This document shows, piece by piece, positions 30,720 to 42,232 of a DNA stretch of 64,000 nucleotides. Made by a program: the position numbers and the translations under genes. The notes under the pieces are model-generated. The model was not told the DNA's origin and made no database searches. It worked only from the letters and a program-made list of their open reading frames with translations. Source of the stretch: Kluyvera intermedia (GTDB taxonomy: Bacteria; Pseudomonadota; Gammaproteobacteria; Enterobacterales; Enterobacteriaceae); the NCBI RefSeq assembly GCF_034424175.1, contig NZ_CP139986.1, positions 3,782,001-3,846,000 of the forward strand, given 5' to 3'. Position 1 is the stretch's first letter, and the number at the start of each line of letters is the position of its first letter.

Positions 30720-31571
30720 TTAAGACTGCTTAGACATTGCAGCAACTTCTGCTGCGAAGTCAGTCTCAACTTTCTCGATGCCTTCGCCCACTTCAAAGCG
30801 GATGAAACCAGTCACGTCAGCGTTGTGCTCTTTCAGCAGCTGGCCAACGTTTTTGCTTGGATCCATAACGAACGGCTGACCGGTCAGAGAAACTTCGCCG
30901 GTGAATTTCTTCATGCGGCCTTCAACCATTTTCTCTGCGATTTCTTTTGGCTTACCGGACTGCATCGCGATATCCAACTGAACCTGGTATTCTTTCTCTA
31001 CCACTTCAGCAGATACGTCTTCTGGTTTAACGAATTCTGGCTTGCTTGCAGCAACGTGCATTGCCAGATGTTTAACCAGTTCTTCGTCAGCGCCAGTTGC
31101 AGCAACCAGAACGCCGATGCGAGCACCGTGCTGGTAGTTACCCAGAACTTCACCTTCCAGGGCAGCTACACGACGGATGTTGATGTTCTCACCGATTTTA
31201 GCAACCAGGGCAACACGTTCTTCTTCGAACTGTGCTTTCAGAACGTCAACATCGGTGATGTTACCAGCAACCGCTGCGTCCAGTACTTTCTCAGCAAAGG
31301 CCTGGAAACCGCTATCTTTAGCAACGAAGTCAGTCTGGCAGTTAACTTCCAGAATGAATGCGATGTTGCCATTGATTTTAGTTTTGATCACGCCGTCAGC
31401 AGCAACGTTGCCTGCTTTTTTCGCTGCTTTGATAGCACCGGATTTACGCATGTTTTCGATTGCCAGCTCGATATCGCCGTTAGCTTCAGTCAGTGCTTTT
31501 TTGCAATCCATCATGCCTGCGCCAGTACGCTCACGCAGCTCTTTTACCAGGGATGCGGTAATTTCAGCCAT
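30720..31571 (-). CDS. tsf: Elongation factor Ts
   Basis: Guanine nucleotide exchange factor that recharges EF-Tu. It has 283 residues. The N-terminal UBA-like domain starts [22 protein letters not shown], and the TDF motif that inserts next to the EF-Tu magnesium site lies in [10 protein letters not shown] near residue 80. It is co-transcribed with rpsB through a partial terminator in the intercistronic gap. Confidence 0.98.
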   Translation of the reverse strand: MAEITASLVKELRERTGAGMMDCKKALTEANGDIELAIENMRKSGAIKAAKKAGNVAADGVIKTKINGNIAFILEVNCQTDFVAKDSGFQAFAEKVLDAAVAGNITDVDVLKAQFEEERVALVAKIGENINIRRVAALEGEVLGNYQHGARIGVLVAATGADEELVKHLAMHVAASKPEFVKPEDVSAEVVEKEYQVQLDIAMQSGKPKEIAEKMVEGRMKKFTGEVSLTGQPFVMDPSKNVGQLLKEHNADVTGFIRFEVGEGIEKVETDFAAEVAAMSKQS

Positions 31572-31623
31572 TCTAAAATCCTCGGAAGATTTGATCTGCC
31601 CGGCCTAAACCGCACAGATTTAA

Positions 31624-31655
31624 AAGTAAAAAAGGGGGCCATAGACAGGCCCCCT
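31624..31655 (-). terminator. Intercistronic attenuator between rpsB and tsf
   Basis: On the minus strand AGGGGGCC and GGCCCCCT (31648-31655 and 31633-31640) form an 8-bp GC-rich stem followed by TTTTTTACTTTT. This looks like a full intrinsic terminator placed inside the operon, as in E. coli, where it lowers tsf relative to rpsB transcription. Confidence 0.8.
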
Positions 31656-31705
31656 AACCAAACGTGTACTACCTGGTTTATAAGGGCTCTAACGAGCGTG
31701 CCTTA

Positions 31706-32520
<815 letters not shown>

Positions 32521-32590
32521 ACGTGTGTGTTATTACACAAAGTGAGATTTGTCGCTTCCAGCCAAAACATTGAGCGGAAGTTCGGCGCGC

Positions 32591-32620
32591 TTTATACCAT
32601 AAAATAGACCAAGACACCAA
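32591..32620 (-). promoter_or_regulatory. Candidate rpsB promoter with GC-rich discriminator
   Basis: On the minus strand TATAAA (complement of 32591-32596) is followed directly by GCGCGCC, a GC-rich discriminator typical of stringently controlled ribosomal promoters. The -35 is weak (TTGGTG-like, about 18 bp upstream). Confidence 0.5.
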
Positions 32621-32761
32621 CAGTTGTTATCACCACAGCAGGGCACGAAAGGCGAAGTTCAGAATGATTCTCAATTTGGCAGGGGGTGCTCCTGGCTGTT
32701 AACATTGACATCACTAATACTCAATTATTGTCGAAACAATCGACACTGATGGACATATTCC

Positions 32762-33556
32762 ATGGCAATCTCTATTAAAACCCCTGAAGATATTGAAAAA
32801 ATGCGCGTTGCCGGCCGTCTGGCTGCCGAAGTGCTTGAAATGATCGAACCGCATGTGAAACCTGGCGTCACCACTGGTGAACTGGATCGCATCTGTAACG
32901 ATTATATCGTCAACGAACAGAAAGCAATTTCTGCTTGCCTGAACTATCACGGCTTCCCAAAATCGGTCTGCATCTCGATTAACGAAGTGGTCTGCCACGG
33001 TATCCCTGATGATGAAAAACACCTGAAAGATGGTGATATCGTCAACATTGACGTCACGGTCATTAAAGACGAGTTCCACGGCGACACTTCCAAAATGTTT
33101 ATCGTCGGCAAACCGACCATTCTGGGCGAACGTCTGTGCCGCGTGACCAAAGAAAGTCTGTACGTCGCACTGAGAATGGTTAAACCTGGCGTCAACCTGC
33201 GCGAAATCGGCGCAGCTATCCAGAAATTCGTCGAAGCCGAAGGTTTCTCCGTCGTCCGTGAATACTGCGGTCACGGTATCGGCCGTGGTTTCCATGAAGA
33301 GCCGCAGGTCCTGCACTACGACTCTCGCGAGACCGATGTTGTATTGAAGCAAGGCATGACCTTCACCATTGAACCGATGGTTAACGCCGGCAAGAAAGAA
33401 ATCCGCACCATGAAAGACGGCTGGACGGTAAAAACTAAAGACCGGAGCTTGTCTGCGCAGTACGAGCATACTATTGTGGTGACAGACAACGGCTGCGAAA
33501 TACTGACATTACGCAAGGATGACACCATCCCGGCGATAATCTCGCACGACGAATGA
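32762..33556 (+). CDS. map: Methionine aminopeptidase
   Basis: Removes the initiator methionine from nascent proteins with small second residues. It has 264 residues, the E. coli type I length. The pita-bread fold shows the expected ligand segments: NIDVTVIKDEFHGDTSKMF (two aspartates), GHGIGRGFHEEP (histidine), FTIEPM and YEHTIVVT (glutamates). It is transcribed away from rpsB and ends with its own terminator. Confidence 0.98.
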   Translation: MAISIKTPEDIEKMRVAGRLAAEVLEMIEPHVKPGVTTGELDRICNDYIVNEQKAISACLNYHGFPKSVCISINEVVCHGIPDDEKHLKDGDIVNIDVTVIKDEFHGDTSKMFIVGKPTILGERLCRVTKESLYVALRMVKPGVNLREIGAAIQKFVEAEGFSVVREYCGHGIGRGFHEEPQVLHYDSRETDVVLKQGMTFTIEPMVNAGKKEIRTMKDGWTVKTKDRSLSAQYEHTIVVTDNGCEILTLRKDDTIPAIISHDE

Positions 33557-33560
33557 TAAG

Positions 33561-33586
33561 AAGCCGGCGAAAGCCGGTTTTTTTTT
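33561..33586 (+). terminator. Terminator after map
   Basis: An extended stem AAGCCGGC/GCCGGTTT around a GAAA tetraloop at 33569-33572, followed by a run of Ts to 33586. It lies 5 bp after the map stop. Confidence 0.9.
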
Positions 33587-33616
33587 AGGTAATCGTTTTT
33601 TCTTATGGGTGGTGTG

Positions 33617-36289
33617 ATGACGAATTTTATACCTGAACTGGCCTGCACAATTCTCCCCACCCTACCCGGCCAACCTGAGTACCCGGTCACCTGGTCGGAG
33701 AGTAGCCTGACCTGCGCGGAGATCAAACCCCGCCTGGATGATTTCCAGCATTGGCTGGGCGAGGCCTTCGACAATGGCACATCAGCCGAACAGTTGCTTG
33801 AAGCCCGCACCGAATTTATTGACCAATTGCTACAACGCCTGTGGTTACTCTACGGCTTTGGTGAAGTTGACGACGCCGCGCTGGTCGCCGTCGGGGGATA
33901 TGGCCGCGGTGAACTACACCCGCTCTCTGATGTGGACTTGCTGATCCTAAGTCGCACCAAACTCGCCGACGACCAGGCGCAGAAAATTGGTGAGTTACTC
34001 ACGCTGCTGTGGGATCTCAAGCTGGAAGTGGGTCACAGCGTGCGTACACTGGAAGAGTGCCTGCTGGAAGGGCTGTCAGATTTAACCGTCGCCACCAACC
34101 TCATCGAGTCACGCCTGTTGATTGGCGACGTCGCGCTGTTCCTCGAATTGCAAAAAAACGTCTTCAGTGAAGGCTTCTGGCCCTCAGAAAATTTCTTCCC
34201 GGCGAAGGTTGCCGAACAAGAAGCGCGCCACCAGCGTTATCACGGCACCAGCTATAACCTCGAACCCGATATTAAAAGCAGCCCCGGCGGCCTGCGTGAT
34301 ATTCAGACTCTTCAGTGGGTCGCACGCCGCCACTTTGGCGCCACTTCGCTCGACGAGATGGTCAGCTTTGGCTTCCTGACTGAGGCCGAGCGTAATGAAC
34401 TCAACGAGTGTCTGCACCTGTTGTGGCGCATTCGGTTTGCTCTGCACCTGGAACTGACTCGCTACGACAACCGTCTACTGTTCGATCGCCAGCTCAGCGT
34501 TGCCCGCCGCCTGAAATACGAAGGCGAAGGCAACCAGCCGATTGAACATATGATGAAGGATTTCTACCGCGTCACCCGTCGGGTGAGTGAACTCAATCAC
34601 ATGCTATTGCAGTTGTTTGATGAAGCAATCCTTGCCCTGACCGAAGATGAAAAACCTCGCGCCATCGATGATGATTTTCAGCTACGCGGAACGCTTATCG
34701 ACCTGCGCGATGACTCGCTGTTTATCCGCGAGCCGCAGGCTATTCTGCGTATGTTCTATATGATGGTGCGCAACAGCAATATCACGGGGATCTATTCCAC
34801 CACCCTGCGCCATCTGCGCCATGCGCGTCGCCACCTGACCGAGCCGCTGTGCTATATCCCCGAAGCACGTTCTCTATTCCTGAATATGCTACGCCACCCC
34901 GGTGCAGTCAGACGTGGCCTTCTGCCGATGCACCGCCACAGCGTACTATGGGCCTATATGCCGCAGTGGTCCTATATTGTCGGTCAGATGCAGTTTGACC
35001 TGTTCCATGCTTATACCGTTGATGAGCATACGATTCGCGTGCTGCTGAAGCTGGAAAGTTTTGCGAATGAAGAAACGCGCCCGAATCACCCACTGTGCGT
35101 TGATCTCTGGCCTCGCTTGAATCATCCGGAACTGATCCTGATTGCCGCGCTGTTCCACGATATCGCCAAAGGACGCGGTGGCGATCACTCGGTGCTTGGC
35201 GCACAAGACGTGCTGAAATTCGCCGAACTGCACGGTCTAAATTCACGTGAAACGCAGCTTGTTGCCTGGCTGGTACGCCAGCATTTGCTGATGTCGGTCA
35301 CCGCGCAGCGTCGTGATATTCAGGATCCGGAAGTGATCAAACAGTTCGCCGAAGAGGTGCAGACCGAGCACCGCCTGCGCTTCCTGGTGTGCTTGACGGT
35401 GGCCGATATCTGCGCCACCAACGAAACCTTATGGAACAGCTGGAAGCAAAGCCTATTGCGCGAGCTGTACTTTGCCACCGAAAAACAGCTCCGTCGCGGC
35501 ATGCAAAACACGCCCGATATGCGCGAACGCGTGCGCCATCATCAGATGCAGGCGCTGGCGCTGCTGCGTATGGACAATATCAATGAGGAAGCGCTGCATC
35601 AGATCTGGAATCGCTGTCGCGCCAACTACTTTGTGCGCCACACGCCAAACCAATTGGCATGGCACGCCCGTCACTTGCTTAAACACGACTTAACCCAGCC
35701 GATGATCCTGCTGAGTCCGCAGGCGACCCGTGGCGGCACGGAGATCTTTATCTGGAGCCCGGACAGGCCATATCTGTTTGCCGCCGTCTGCGCAGAACTC
35801 GACAGACGCAATCTCAGTGTTCATGACGCGCAAATCTTTACCACCCGCGACGGTATGGCGATGGACTCCTTTATCGTTCTTGAGCCCGACGGTAGCCCGC
35901 TCTCCGGCGATCGCCATGAGGCGATTCGTTTAGGGCTTGAGCAGGCGATTACTCAGCACAGCTGGCAGCCACCTCAACCGCGTCGTCAGGCAGCCAAACT
36001 GCGCCACTTTTCCGTCGATACCGAGGTCAATTTCCTGCCAACCCATACCGACCGTCGGTCGTTTCTTGAGCTTATCGCCCTCGATCAGCCCGGGCTACTC
36101 GCCCGCGTCGGACAGGTGTTTGCCGACCTCGGAATTTCGCTCCACGGGGCCAGAATTACGACAATTGGTGAACGAGTAGAAGATTTATTTATAATCGCCA
36201 CCGCCGACCGGCGTGCCCTTAATAATGTGCTGCAACAAGAAGTACAACAACGGTTGACAGCAGCCCTCAATCCAAACGATAAAGGGTAA
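33617..36289 (+). CDS. glnD: PII uridylyltransferase/uridylyl-removing enzyme GlnD
   Basis: Bifunctional nitrogen sensor that uridylylates PII proteins when glutamine is low and removes UMP when it is high. The ATG at 33617 gives 890 residues, the E. coli length, and fits the family better than the ATG 12 bp earlier. The nucleotidyltransferase motif [17 protein letters not shown] is near 95-111. The HD domain has [13 protein letters not shown] near 515, and two ACT domains lie at the C-terminus ([17 protein letters not shown] and [16 protein letters not shown]). dapD follows after 33 bp. Confidence 0.97.
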   Translation: MTNFIPELACTILPTLPGQPEYPVTWSESSLTCAEIKPRLDDFQHWLGEAFDNGTSAEQLLEARTEFIDQLLQRLWLLYGFGEVDDAALVAVGGYGRGELHPLSDVDLLILSRTKLADDQAQKIGELLTLLWDLKLEVGHSVRTLEECLLEGLSDLTVATNLIESRLLIGDVALFLELQKNVFSEGFWPSENFFPAKVAEQEARHQRYHGTSYNLEPDIKSSPGGLRDIQTLQWVARRHFGATSLDEMVSFGFLTEAERNELNECLHLLWRIRFALHLELTRYDNRLLFDRQLSVARRLKYEGEGNQPIEHMMKDFYRVTRRVSELNHMLLQLFDEAILALTEDEKPRAIDDDFQLRGTLIDLRDDSLFIREPQAILRMFYMMVRNSNITGIYSTTLRHLRHARRHLTEPLCYIPEARSLFLNMLRHPGAVRRGLLPMHRHSVLWAYMPQWSYIVGQMQFDLFHAYTVDEHTIRVLLKLESFANEETRPNHPLCVDLWPRLNHPELILIAALFHDIAKGRGGDHSVLGAQDVLKFAELHGLNSRETQLVAWLVRQHLLMSVTAQRRDIQDPEVIKQFAEEVQTEHRLRFLVCLTVADICATNETLWNSWKQSLLRELYFATEKQLRRGMQNTPDMRERVRHHQMQALALLRMDNINEEALHQIWNRCRANYFVRHTPNQLAWHARHLLKHDLTQPMILLSPQATRGGTEIFIWSPDRPYLFAAVCAELDRRNLSVHDAQIFTTRDGMAMDSFIVLEPDGSPLSGDRHEAIRLGLEQAITQHSWQPPQPRRQAAKLRHFSVDTEVNFLPTHTDRRSFLELIALDQPGLLARVGQVFADLGISLHGARITTIGERVEDLFIIATADRRALNNVLQQEVQQRLTAALNPNDKG

Positions 36290-36322
36290 CGATTTTTTAT
36301 TAGTAAATGGAAAGAGTAAACA

Positions 36323-37147
36323 ATGCAGCAATTACAGAACGTTATTGAGTCCGCCTTTGAGCGTCGCGCCGACATCACGCCGGCAAATGTGGATACCGTA
36401 ACCCGCGAAGCGGTCAACCAGGTTATTTCTCTGCTGGATTCCGGCGCGGTGCGTGTCGCTGAAAAAATTGACGGCCAGTGGGTCACTCACCAGTGGCTGA
36501 AGAAAGCGGTTCTGCTCTCTTTCCGTATTAACGATAACCAGGTTATCGACGGTGCGGAAAGCCGCTACTTCGATAAAGTACCGATGAAATTCGCCGACTA
36601 CGACGAAGCGCGTTTCCAGAAAGAAGGTTTTCGCGTGGTGCCACCGGCAGCCGTTCGTCAGGGTGCTTATATTGCACGTAACACCGTACTGATGCCGTCC
36701 TACGTAAACATCGGTGCTTACGTTGATGAAGGCTCTATGGTGGATACCTGGGCAACCGTGGGTTCCTGCGCGCAGATCGGTAAAAACGTTCACCTTTCCG
36801 GCGGCGTAGGTATCGGTGGTGTACTGGAGCCTCTGCAGGCTAACCCAACCATCATTGAAGACAACTGCTTCATCGGCGCACGCTCCGAAGTCGTTGAAGG
36901 TGTGATCGTGGAAGAAGGTTCCGTTATCTCCATGGGCGTCTACCTGGGCCAGAGCACCAAAATCTACGACCGTGAAACCGGTGAAGTCTTCTACGGCCGT
37001 GTGCCTGCAGGCTCGGTTGTCGTTTCCGGCAACCTGCCGTCTAAAGACGGTAAGTACAGCCTGTACTGCGCGGTAATCGTGAAGAAAGTAGACGCGAAAA
37101 CCCGCGGTAAAGTGGGTATCAACGAACTGCTGCGTACTATCGATTAA
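36323..37147 (+). CDS. dapD: Tetrahydrodipicolinate N-succinyltransferase DapD
   Basis: Adds succinyl from succinyl-CoA to tetrahydrodipicolinate on the way to diaminopimelate and lysine. It has 274 residues, as in E. coli. The N-terminal helical domain is followed by a left-handed beta-helix built from hexapeptide repeats ([20 protein letters not shown] onward) and ends with strand and loop segments. A strong terminator follows 9 bp after the stop. Confidence 0.98.
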   Translation: MQQLQNVIESAFERRADITPANVDTVTREAVNQVISLLDSGAVRVAEKIDGQWVTHQWLKKAVLLSFRINDNQVIDGAESRYFDKVPMKFADYDEARFQKEGFRVVPPAAVRQGAYIARNTVLMPSYVNIGAYVDEGSMVDTWATVGSCAQIGKNVHLSGGVGIGGVLEPLQANPTIIEDNCFIGARSEVVEGVIVEEGSVISMGVYLGQSTKIYDRETGEVFYGRVPAGSVVVSGNLPSKDGKYSLYCAVIVKKVDAKTRGKVGINELLRTID

Positions 37148-37156
37148 TAAGATATG

Positions 37157-37185
37157 AAAAGCGGGGGCTACCCCGCTTTTTTTTA
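37157..37185 (+). terminator. Terminator after dapD
   Basis: A perfect 10-bp stem AAAAGCGGGG (37157-37166) and CCCCGCTTTT (37171-37180) with loop GCTA, then four more Ts. Confidence 0.92.
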
Positions 37186-37254
37186 TCCTCACGCTGGCGG
37201 AAAATGATTTTTTCGTTAATTATTCAATAGTTAATTTAGATCAAGGGTACCGCT

Positions 37255-37644
37255 ATGTACGATAATCTGAAAAGTTTGGGCATTACCAATCCTGATGAAA
37301 TCGATCGTTACAGCCTCCGGCAGGAAGCCAACAACGATATCCTGAAAATCTATTTTCAAAAGGATAAGGGTGAATTTTTCGCCAAAAGCGTGAAGTTCAA
37401 ATATCCACGCCAGCGTAAAACCGTGGCCGCCGATGGCATTGGTCAGGGCTTTAAAGAAGTTCAGGAGATCAGTCCTAACCTGCGCTACATTATTGATGAG
37501 TTAGATCAAATCTGTCAGCGCGATCGCACGGAAGTCGATCTGAAACGTAAGATCCTTGACGATCTGCGTCATCTTGAAAGCGTCGTCACCAATAAGATCA
37601 GCGAAATTGAAGCGGATCTGGAAAAACTGACACGTAATAAATAA
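37255..37644 (+). CDS. yaeH: UPF0325 family protein YaeH
   Basis: A 129-residue soluble protein, nearly identical to E. coli YaeH (128). It is rich in charged residues, and its C-terminal half (about 80-128) is predicted to be helical ([32 protein letters not shown]), possibly a coiled coil. No function is established. It has its own short upstream gap after the dapD terminator and converges on cdaR across a long palindrome. Confidence 0.92.
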   Translation: MYDNLKSLGITNPDEIDRYSLRQEANNDILKIYFQKDKGEFFAKSVKFKYPRQRKTVAADGIGQGFKEVQEISPNLRYIIDELDQICQRDRTEVDLKRKILDDLRHLESVVTNKISEIEADLEKLTRNK

Positions 37645-37662
37645 GTTTTAGTGCCATTTTTC

Positions 37663-37734
37663 CCCGGCGGCGCTGCGCTTAGCCGGGCTACAAATAGGCA
37701 CGATTGTAGCCCGGCTAAGCGCAGCGCCGCCGGG
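37663..37734. repeat. REP pair (BIME-like palindrome), yaeH-cdaR gap
   Basis: Two arms of 30 bp, 37663-37692 and 37705-37734, are perfect inverted copies separated by 12 bp. The right arm begins TGTAGCCCGGCTAAGCGC and ends CGCCGCCGGG. It fills the gap between the convergent genes yaeH and cdaR and could act as a bidirectional transcript end. Related copies are at 44377, 53430 and 59634. Confidence 0.9.
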
Positions 37735-37739
37735 TTTTA

Positions 37740-38897
37740 TCACCGTTGTTCATCTAACTGCAACGCAATATACAACAGCAAACGATCGTCAAAATTCCCC
37801 AAATCCAGCCCAGTCAGTTCCGAGATTCGATTGAGTCGATACTCCAGCGTGTTACGGTGAATAAACAGCGCCTTCGAGGTCGCTAATGGCTGGACGTTAT
37901 GGCGGAACCAGGCAGCCAACGTACGACGCAGCAGGCCGTTGTTATCCATCGCTTTCAGGCGCAGTAATGGGCGGGAAAGCTCGTTAGCTTGCCAACCGCC
38001 ACGCAAACTGTCCAGCAGCACCGGTAACATCAAATCCTGGTAAAAATAGCTGCGGCTTTCGGGCATGCGCTGCTTGCCGACCATCATCGTAGTGCGAGCA
38101 GTACGATAAGAACGAGCAATACTCCCTGGGCCAGTGAAGTAGTTACCCAGCGCCACGCGAAAACGCAGATGCCCGTTCTCTTTCATCCGCGATATTAACT
38201 GCTCAACCCGTTTCTGATGATCTTCCGCATCCCAGCGCCCAAACGGATTTAATGCCGGTTTCAGCACTACCATTTCGGTCAGCGACACAATTGCAATCAG
38301 GTTATTCCGCTCCGGGGTCGTCAGCGCGTTTTGCAGTTGCTGTAGCTCCGCCATCGCGCTATCCACGCCCAACTGCCCGCTATCGACCTCCACCACCGCA
38401 GCCACACGCGGCTGGTTAAGGTCAATGCCCAGACGCTGAGCCCACTCGGTCAGCGCAGGGGTATTCTCCTCGGCCTGAATAAGGTTCATCACCAGCTCTT
38501 CACGCAGGCGGCTATCCTGGGCTAAAAGGTGCATCAGACGCGACTGCTCTAGCATCATCTCCGCCGTCATGCAGACCAGTTCACCGTATTTGCGCAGCGT
38601 CTCCGGCTCACCGGTCAGCCCAATAACGCCGACAATCTCGCCTTCAAGACGCAGCGGCAGGTTAATCCCCTGGCGTACTCCATGCAGGTGACGGGCGACC
38701 GCATCATCGATATCGACCACACGTCCCTGAGACAGCACCAGCAACGCACCTTCGTGCAATTCACCAATACGCTCGCGATCGCCGCTACCAATAATGCGCC
38801 CACGGGCATCCATTACGTTGATATTGGTATCGATAATGCGCATGGTACGCGCCACGATATCCTGCGCCATTTTAGTATCGAGATGCCAACTAGCCAT
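37740..38897 (-). CDS. cdaR: Sugar diacid regulator CdaR (SdaR)
   Basis: Transcriptional activator of glucarate, galactarate and glycerate catabolic genes in E. coli. From ATG 38897, preceded by AGGAGG, it has 385 residues, as in E. coli. An upstream in-frame start at 38963 is not supported. The N-terminal sugar-diacid-recognition domain is about 1-135. The C-terminal PucR-type helix-turn-helix is in TSKALFIHRNTLEYRLNRISELTGLDL. Its target genes are not in this window. Confidence 0.96.
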   Translation of the reverse strand: MASWHLDTKMAQDIVARTMRIIDTNINVMDARGRIIGSGDRERIGELHEGALLVLSQGRVVDIDDAVARHLHGVRQGINLPLRLEGEIVGVIGLTGEPETLRKYGELVCMTAEMMLEQSRLMHLLAQDSRLREELVMNLIQAEENTPALTEWAQRLGIDLNQPRVAAVVEVDSGQLGVDSAMAELQQLQNALTTPERNNLIAIVSLTEMVVLKPALNPFGRWDAEDHQKRVEQLISRMKENGHLRFRVALGNYFTGPGSIARSYRTARTTMMVGKQRMPESRSYFYQDLMLPVLLDSLRGGWQANELSRPLLRLKAMDNNGLLRRTLAAWFRHNVQPLATSKALFIHRNTLEYRLNRISELTGLDLGNFDDRLLLYIALQLDEQR

Positions 38898-39016
38898 GAA
38901 CCCCTCCTGTGAGCAGGTTACATGATAAGAAAGAAGATAAAGACCCGCACTGTGCAAATGCACAAAGCAGGGTTGAGATCTATGGAGTTGTGGGGAGCTT
39001 CACATTACGGCGGGAT

Positions 39017-39047
39017 AAACCCTTCCCCCAGTATGGGGAAAGGGTTT
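39017..39047 (-). terminator. Candidate terminator after degP
   Basis: AAACCCTTCCCC (39017-39028) pairs with GGGGAAAGGGTTT (39035-39047) with one bulged base. The minus-strand continuation has only a short T run, so termination may be modest. It lies 9 bp after the degP stop. Confidence 0.55.
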
Positions 39048-39056
39048 GATTTTAGA

Positions 39057-40499
39057 TTACTGCATCAACAGGTAGATAGAGGTATCGCCACGCTGGATAT
39101 TCAGCGCCAATACCGAAGGTTTGCTATCGAGGATTTTACGCAGCTCGGCGATGTTTTTCACCGCTTGCTGGTTAGCGCCAACAATAACGTCCCCTTTCTT
39201 CAGGCCAATTTGCGCCGCTGGCGTACCCGCCTTCACGGTGCTCACGACCACGCCCTTATCCTGACCCTTGTTGCTCATCTCAGCACCTTCAATACCGCTG
39301 AAGATAGAGCTGGAATCAACCTGATTCTGACTGCTCTGCTGCAGTTCGATTTCCACCGTCACCGGTTTACCATCACGCTGCAGGCCGAGGCTGATTTTGC
39401 TGCCGATTGGCATTGTACCTACCTGCGCGCGCAGTGCTGCAAAGCTGCTGATAGGTTTGCCGTTCAACGTGGTAATCACATCACCGGCTTTAATACCCGC
39501 TTTCGCCGCAGAAGAGTTTGGCAGAACCTGGCTTACGAACGCGCCGCGCTGAGCGTCAACTTTCATCGCTTTCGCCAGCTCAGAGTTCAGCTCGGTCCCC
39601 ATAATGCCCAATTCACCGCGTTTAACCTGACCAAATTTCACCATCTGGTCAGTCAGGTTTTTCACCATGTTGCTTGGGATAGCAAAACCGATACCGATGT
39701 TACCGCCGTCCGGTGCGAGGATCGCGGTGTTAATACCGATAAGCTCGCCGTTGAGGTTAACCAGCGCGCCGCCGGAGTTACCCCGGTTGATCGCCGCATC
39801 GGTCTGAATAAAGTTTTCATAGTTTTCAACGTTCAGGCCGCTACGGCCCAGCGCGGAAACAATACCGGAAGTCACGGTTTCACCCAGACCAAACGGGTTA
39901 CCGATTGCCACGGTGTAATCACCGACGCGCAACGCGTCAGAGTCCGCCAGCTTAATCGCCGTCAGGTTTTTCGGATCCTGAATTTGGATCAGCGCAATAT
40001 CAGAGCGCGGGTCTTTACCCACCACTTTCGCGTCAAATTTGCGGCCATCGCTCAACTGAACCTTAATCACGGTGGCGTTATCAACCACGTGGTTGTTGGT
40101 GACGACATAGCCTTTCGCCGCGTCAATCACCACCCCAGAACCCAGGGCCATAAATTTCTGCTGCTGTGGGTTGCCACCGCCGTTACCGCCCTGAGGACCA
40201 CCGCCCTGGCAGAACGGAGAACTCTGGAACGGTGAACCGTCCTGACAGAATGGTGAATTGTCACCAAAGAATTGCTGGAAGTTACGCCCCATGCGCGGGG
40301 TATTTACCGTTGTGCTGCCTTCAACATTAATGCTGACGACAGACGGCATCACTTTTTCCAGCATCGGCGCCAGGCTCGGCATTGGCTGCGCAGCAGACGC
40401 GGTTGAAGATGCCGTCTCGGCCGCGCTAGCGGACAACGGAGACAGAGCCAGACTTAAACTAAGAGCCAGTGCACTCATTGCTAACGTGGTTTTTTTCAT
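39057..40499 (-). CDS. degP: Periplasmic serine endoprotease/chaperone DegP (HtrA)
   Basis: Degrades or refolds misfolded envelope proteins. It has 480 residues from ATG 40499, against 474 in E. coli; an upstream TTG at 40529 is not used. The signal peptide ends near SASA-AET. The LA loop has two cysteines (SPFCQDGSPFQSSPFCQ) and a Gly/Pro-rich stretch slightly longer than in E. coli. The triad is marked by NNHVVD, DPRSDIAL and GNSGGAL, with two PDZ domains (about 280-480) and the C-terminal DTSIYLLMQ. A sigma-E promoter lies 52 bp upstream. Confidence 0.98.
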   Translation of the reverse strand: MKKTTLAMSALALSLSLALSPLSASAAETASSTASAAQPMPSLAPMLEKVMPSVVSINVEGSTTVNTPRMGRNFQQFFGDNSPFCQDGSPFQSSPFCQGGGPQGGNGGGNPQQQKFMALGSGVVIDAAKGYVVTNNHVVDNATVIKVQLSDGRKFDAKVVGKDPRSDIALIQIQDPKNLTAIKLADSDALRVGDYTVAIGNPFGLGETVTSGIVSALGRSGLNVENYENFIQTDAAINRGNSGGALVNLNGELIGINTAILAPDGGNIGIGFAIPSNMVKNLTDQMVKFGQVKRGELGIMGTELNSELAKAMKVDAQRGAFVSQVLPNSSAAKAGIKAGDVITTLNGKPISSFAALRAQVGTMPIGSKISLGLQRDGKPVTVEIELQQSSQNQVDSSSIFSGIEGAEMSNKGQDKGVVVSTVKAGTPAAQIGLKKGDVIVGANQQAVKNIAELRKILDSKPSVLALNIQRGDTSIYLLMQ

Positions 40500-40550
40500 G
40501 TGTTTCAATCTCAATTTCAGATTACGCAAAGTTACGATGTTCGTGACTAA

Positions 40551-40578
40551 TCAGATTCACTTTATGGCACTAAGTTCC
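40551..40578 (-). promoter_or_regulatory. Sigma-E promoter of degP
   Basis: On the minus strand a GGAACTT -35 (complement of 40572-40578) and a TCTGA -10 (complement of 40551-40555) are separated by 16 bp. This is the same spacing and sequence as the E. coli degP promoter as remembered. A lone GTAAA, half of a CpxR box, occurs at 40599-40603. Confidence 0.88.
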
Positions 40579-40634
40579 CTGCAATTGCACTTGGGAAAGT
40601 AAAAATTTATTGAGCGTCTTTACAAAACTTATGA

Positions 40635-42149
40635 TTATTCTACCGCCATCAAGCGACGATATTCATCCCATGCGTAGAGGTCAGTCATTCCGCTGATATA
40701 ATCCTGAAGCAGGCGACAGCGATAATAATATTCCATGACCGGAAATTCCACATCGTCACGTGATATTTTATTAACTGCCTCAACGTAAGCTAAACGATGA
40801 CGCGTTGAGAGCTTGCAAAAAAGCCGGGATTCTATTGGCAGGTGCCTTACTCGCTCATGTTCAACCAGTTCACTAAATTCACTCAGCGATAATTTTAACA
40901 GCGGCGCATAAATATCGAGTAAACCACCGATCACCCGGTAGCCCTGCAATTCAAGCTGCTCGACCTCCGGATGGCTAAACACATGTTTTATTGCCACATT
41001 TTTATATAAGGCCAATAACTCGCTATAGCTACTTTCATCTTCAAGAAGCGCGTGATTAAAATCACCATCAAAAATCTGCGGCAGATTATCGATAAAGCGC
41101 TGTGCAGCATACGGCACCAGCTTATTTAATGTATTCACGCGCAAATACATAAAGAACTGATCTTCAGCACTCCGACTTAATGAATTCGCCCGAGATTTAT
41201 CCCACGCACTCTCGACAACCTGTGCGAACAGCGAGCCTTTTGTATGAGCGGGCCAGGCATCATATAAGTGCTGGTAAAGCTGTTCAACGCTAAAGATTCG
41301 TTTTTCTACTGCATCTTCAAGGTCAGCAACGCAATATGAAATATCATCCGCTGCTTCCATAATCCAGGTTAATGGGAAACGATTGTAAGGCGCCAACTCC
41401 AGTTCTTTACGCAGGCGCTCAATATACTGTTCTTCTGCCAGGTAATAACCCGGCTTTTTCATTAAGTAGCTATGCGTTTTCGGTACATCATTCGCCCACC
41501 AGGCGGGACGGGTGTATTTTAAAATACACCCTACCTGCGCCCAGGTCAGATTCATGCGCATCAGGGTATGTACCAAGCGGATGCCCTGGGCATTCCCTTC
41601 AAAATGACACAAATCCTGCCGTACTTTGCTACGCAGCAGGTTAAGCGCGTCTTCACCTTCCCGCAGCTTGAGATCGATAACTTCACAGCGATCATGGCTT
41701 TGCGGCTGCTGCCGTGCATCTTTCGGCGCCAGACGCTGGCTAAACCAGTCGTTGATCGCCGCCTCGCCAAAGTGACCAAAAGGCGGATTGCCAATGTCAT
41801 GCATCAGGCACGCCATCTCAACCACGCTTTCAAACGGCCCGGTCAGTTCATCAAGTCCGTAGGTCGCGAGCAGATTTTTCTCTTTCAGGCGGCTCAGAAT
41901 CTCTTTGGCAATATAGCGACCCACCTGCTGCACTTCCAGCGAGTGCGTCAGACGTGTGCGCACTGCGGCATTGCGCTCCAGAGGGAATACCTGCGTTTTC
42001 TGCTGCAAACGACGAATAGCCGGCGAGTTAATAATGCGCCCGCGATCGCTTTCAAAAATGCGCAGAACTTCATGTTCTGAACCTACGCCTTGAGGTGAAC
42101 GATAGCGCCGACGCCAGTTAATTTTATTGCGGAAATCAATCTTAGCCAT
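40635..42149 (-). CDS. dgt: Deoxyguanosinetriphosphate triphosphohydrolase Dgt
   Basis: Hydrolyses dGTP to deoxyguanosine and tripolyphosphate, lowering the dGTP pool. From ATG 42149, with GGAGAGG upstream, it has 504 residues, and E. coli has 505. The HD-domain metal site is in [20 protein letters not shown] and [15 protein letters not shown], with further ligands in [11 protein letters not shown]. It is divergent from mtnN with an 83-bp shared gap. Confidence 0.97.
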   Translation of the reverse strand: MAKIDFRNKINWRRRYRSPQGVGSEHEVLRIFESDRGRIINSPAIRRLQQKTQVFPLERNAAVRTRLTHSLEVQQVGRYIAKEILSRLKEKNLLATYGLDELTGPFESVVEMACLMHDIGNPPFGHFGEAAINDWFSQRLAPKDARQQPQSHDRCEVIDLKLREGEDALNLLRSKVRQDLCHFEGNAQGIRLVHTLMRMNLTWAQVGCILKYTRPAWWANDVPKTHSYLMKKPGYYLAEEQYIERLRKELELAPYNRFPLTWIMEAADDISYCVADLEDAVEKRIFSVEQLYQHLYDAWPAHTKGSLFAQVVESAWDKSRANSLSRSAEDQFFMYLRVNTLNKLVPYAAQRFIDNLPQIFDGDFNHALLEDESSYSELLALYKNVAIKHVFSHPEVEQLELQGYRVIGGLLDIYAPLLKLSLSEFSELVEHERVRHLPIESRLFCKLSTRHRLAYVEAVNKISRDDVEFPVMEYYYRCRLLQDYISGMTDLYAWDEYRRLMAVE

Positions 42150-42232
42150 AACCTCTCCGTCGCGAGAAATGCGCTTCCCCTGAACCGCATGATAGACTAT
42201 GCCTTTAAACATGGCACATCGCGAGTAAATCT

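Noticed and set aside
33605..33616. Earlier ATG for glnD
   Set aside because: It adds four residues not in the family. The ATG at 33617 aligns with the E. coli start and gives 890 residues.
38922..40235. 437-codon plus-strand open frame antisense to degP
   Set aside because: It covers most of degP in reverse and encodes a His/Arg/Asn-rich nonsense composition typical of shadow frames.
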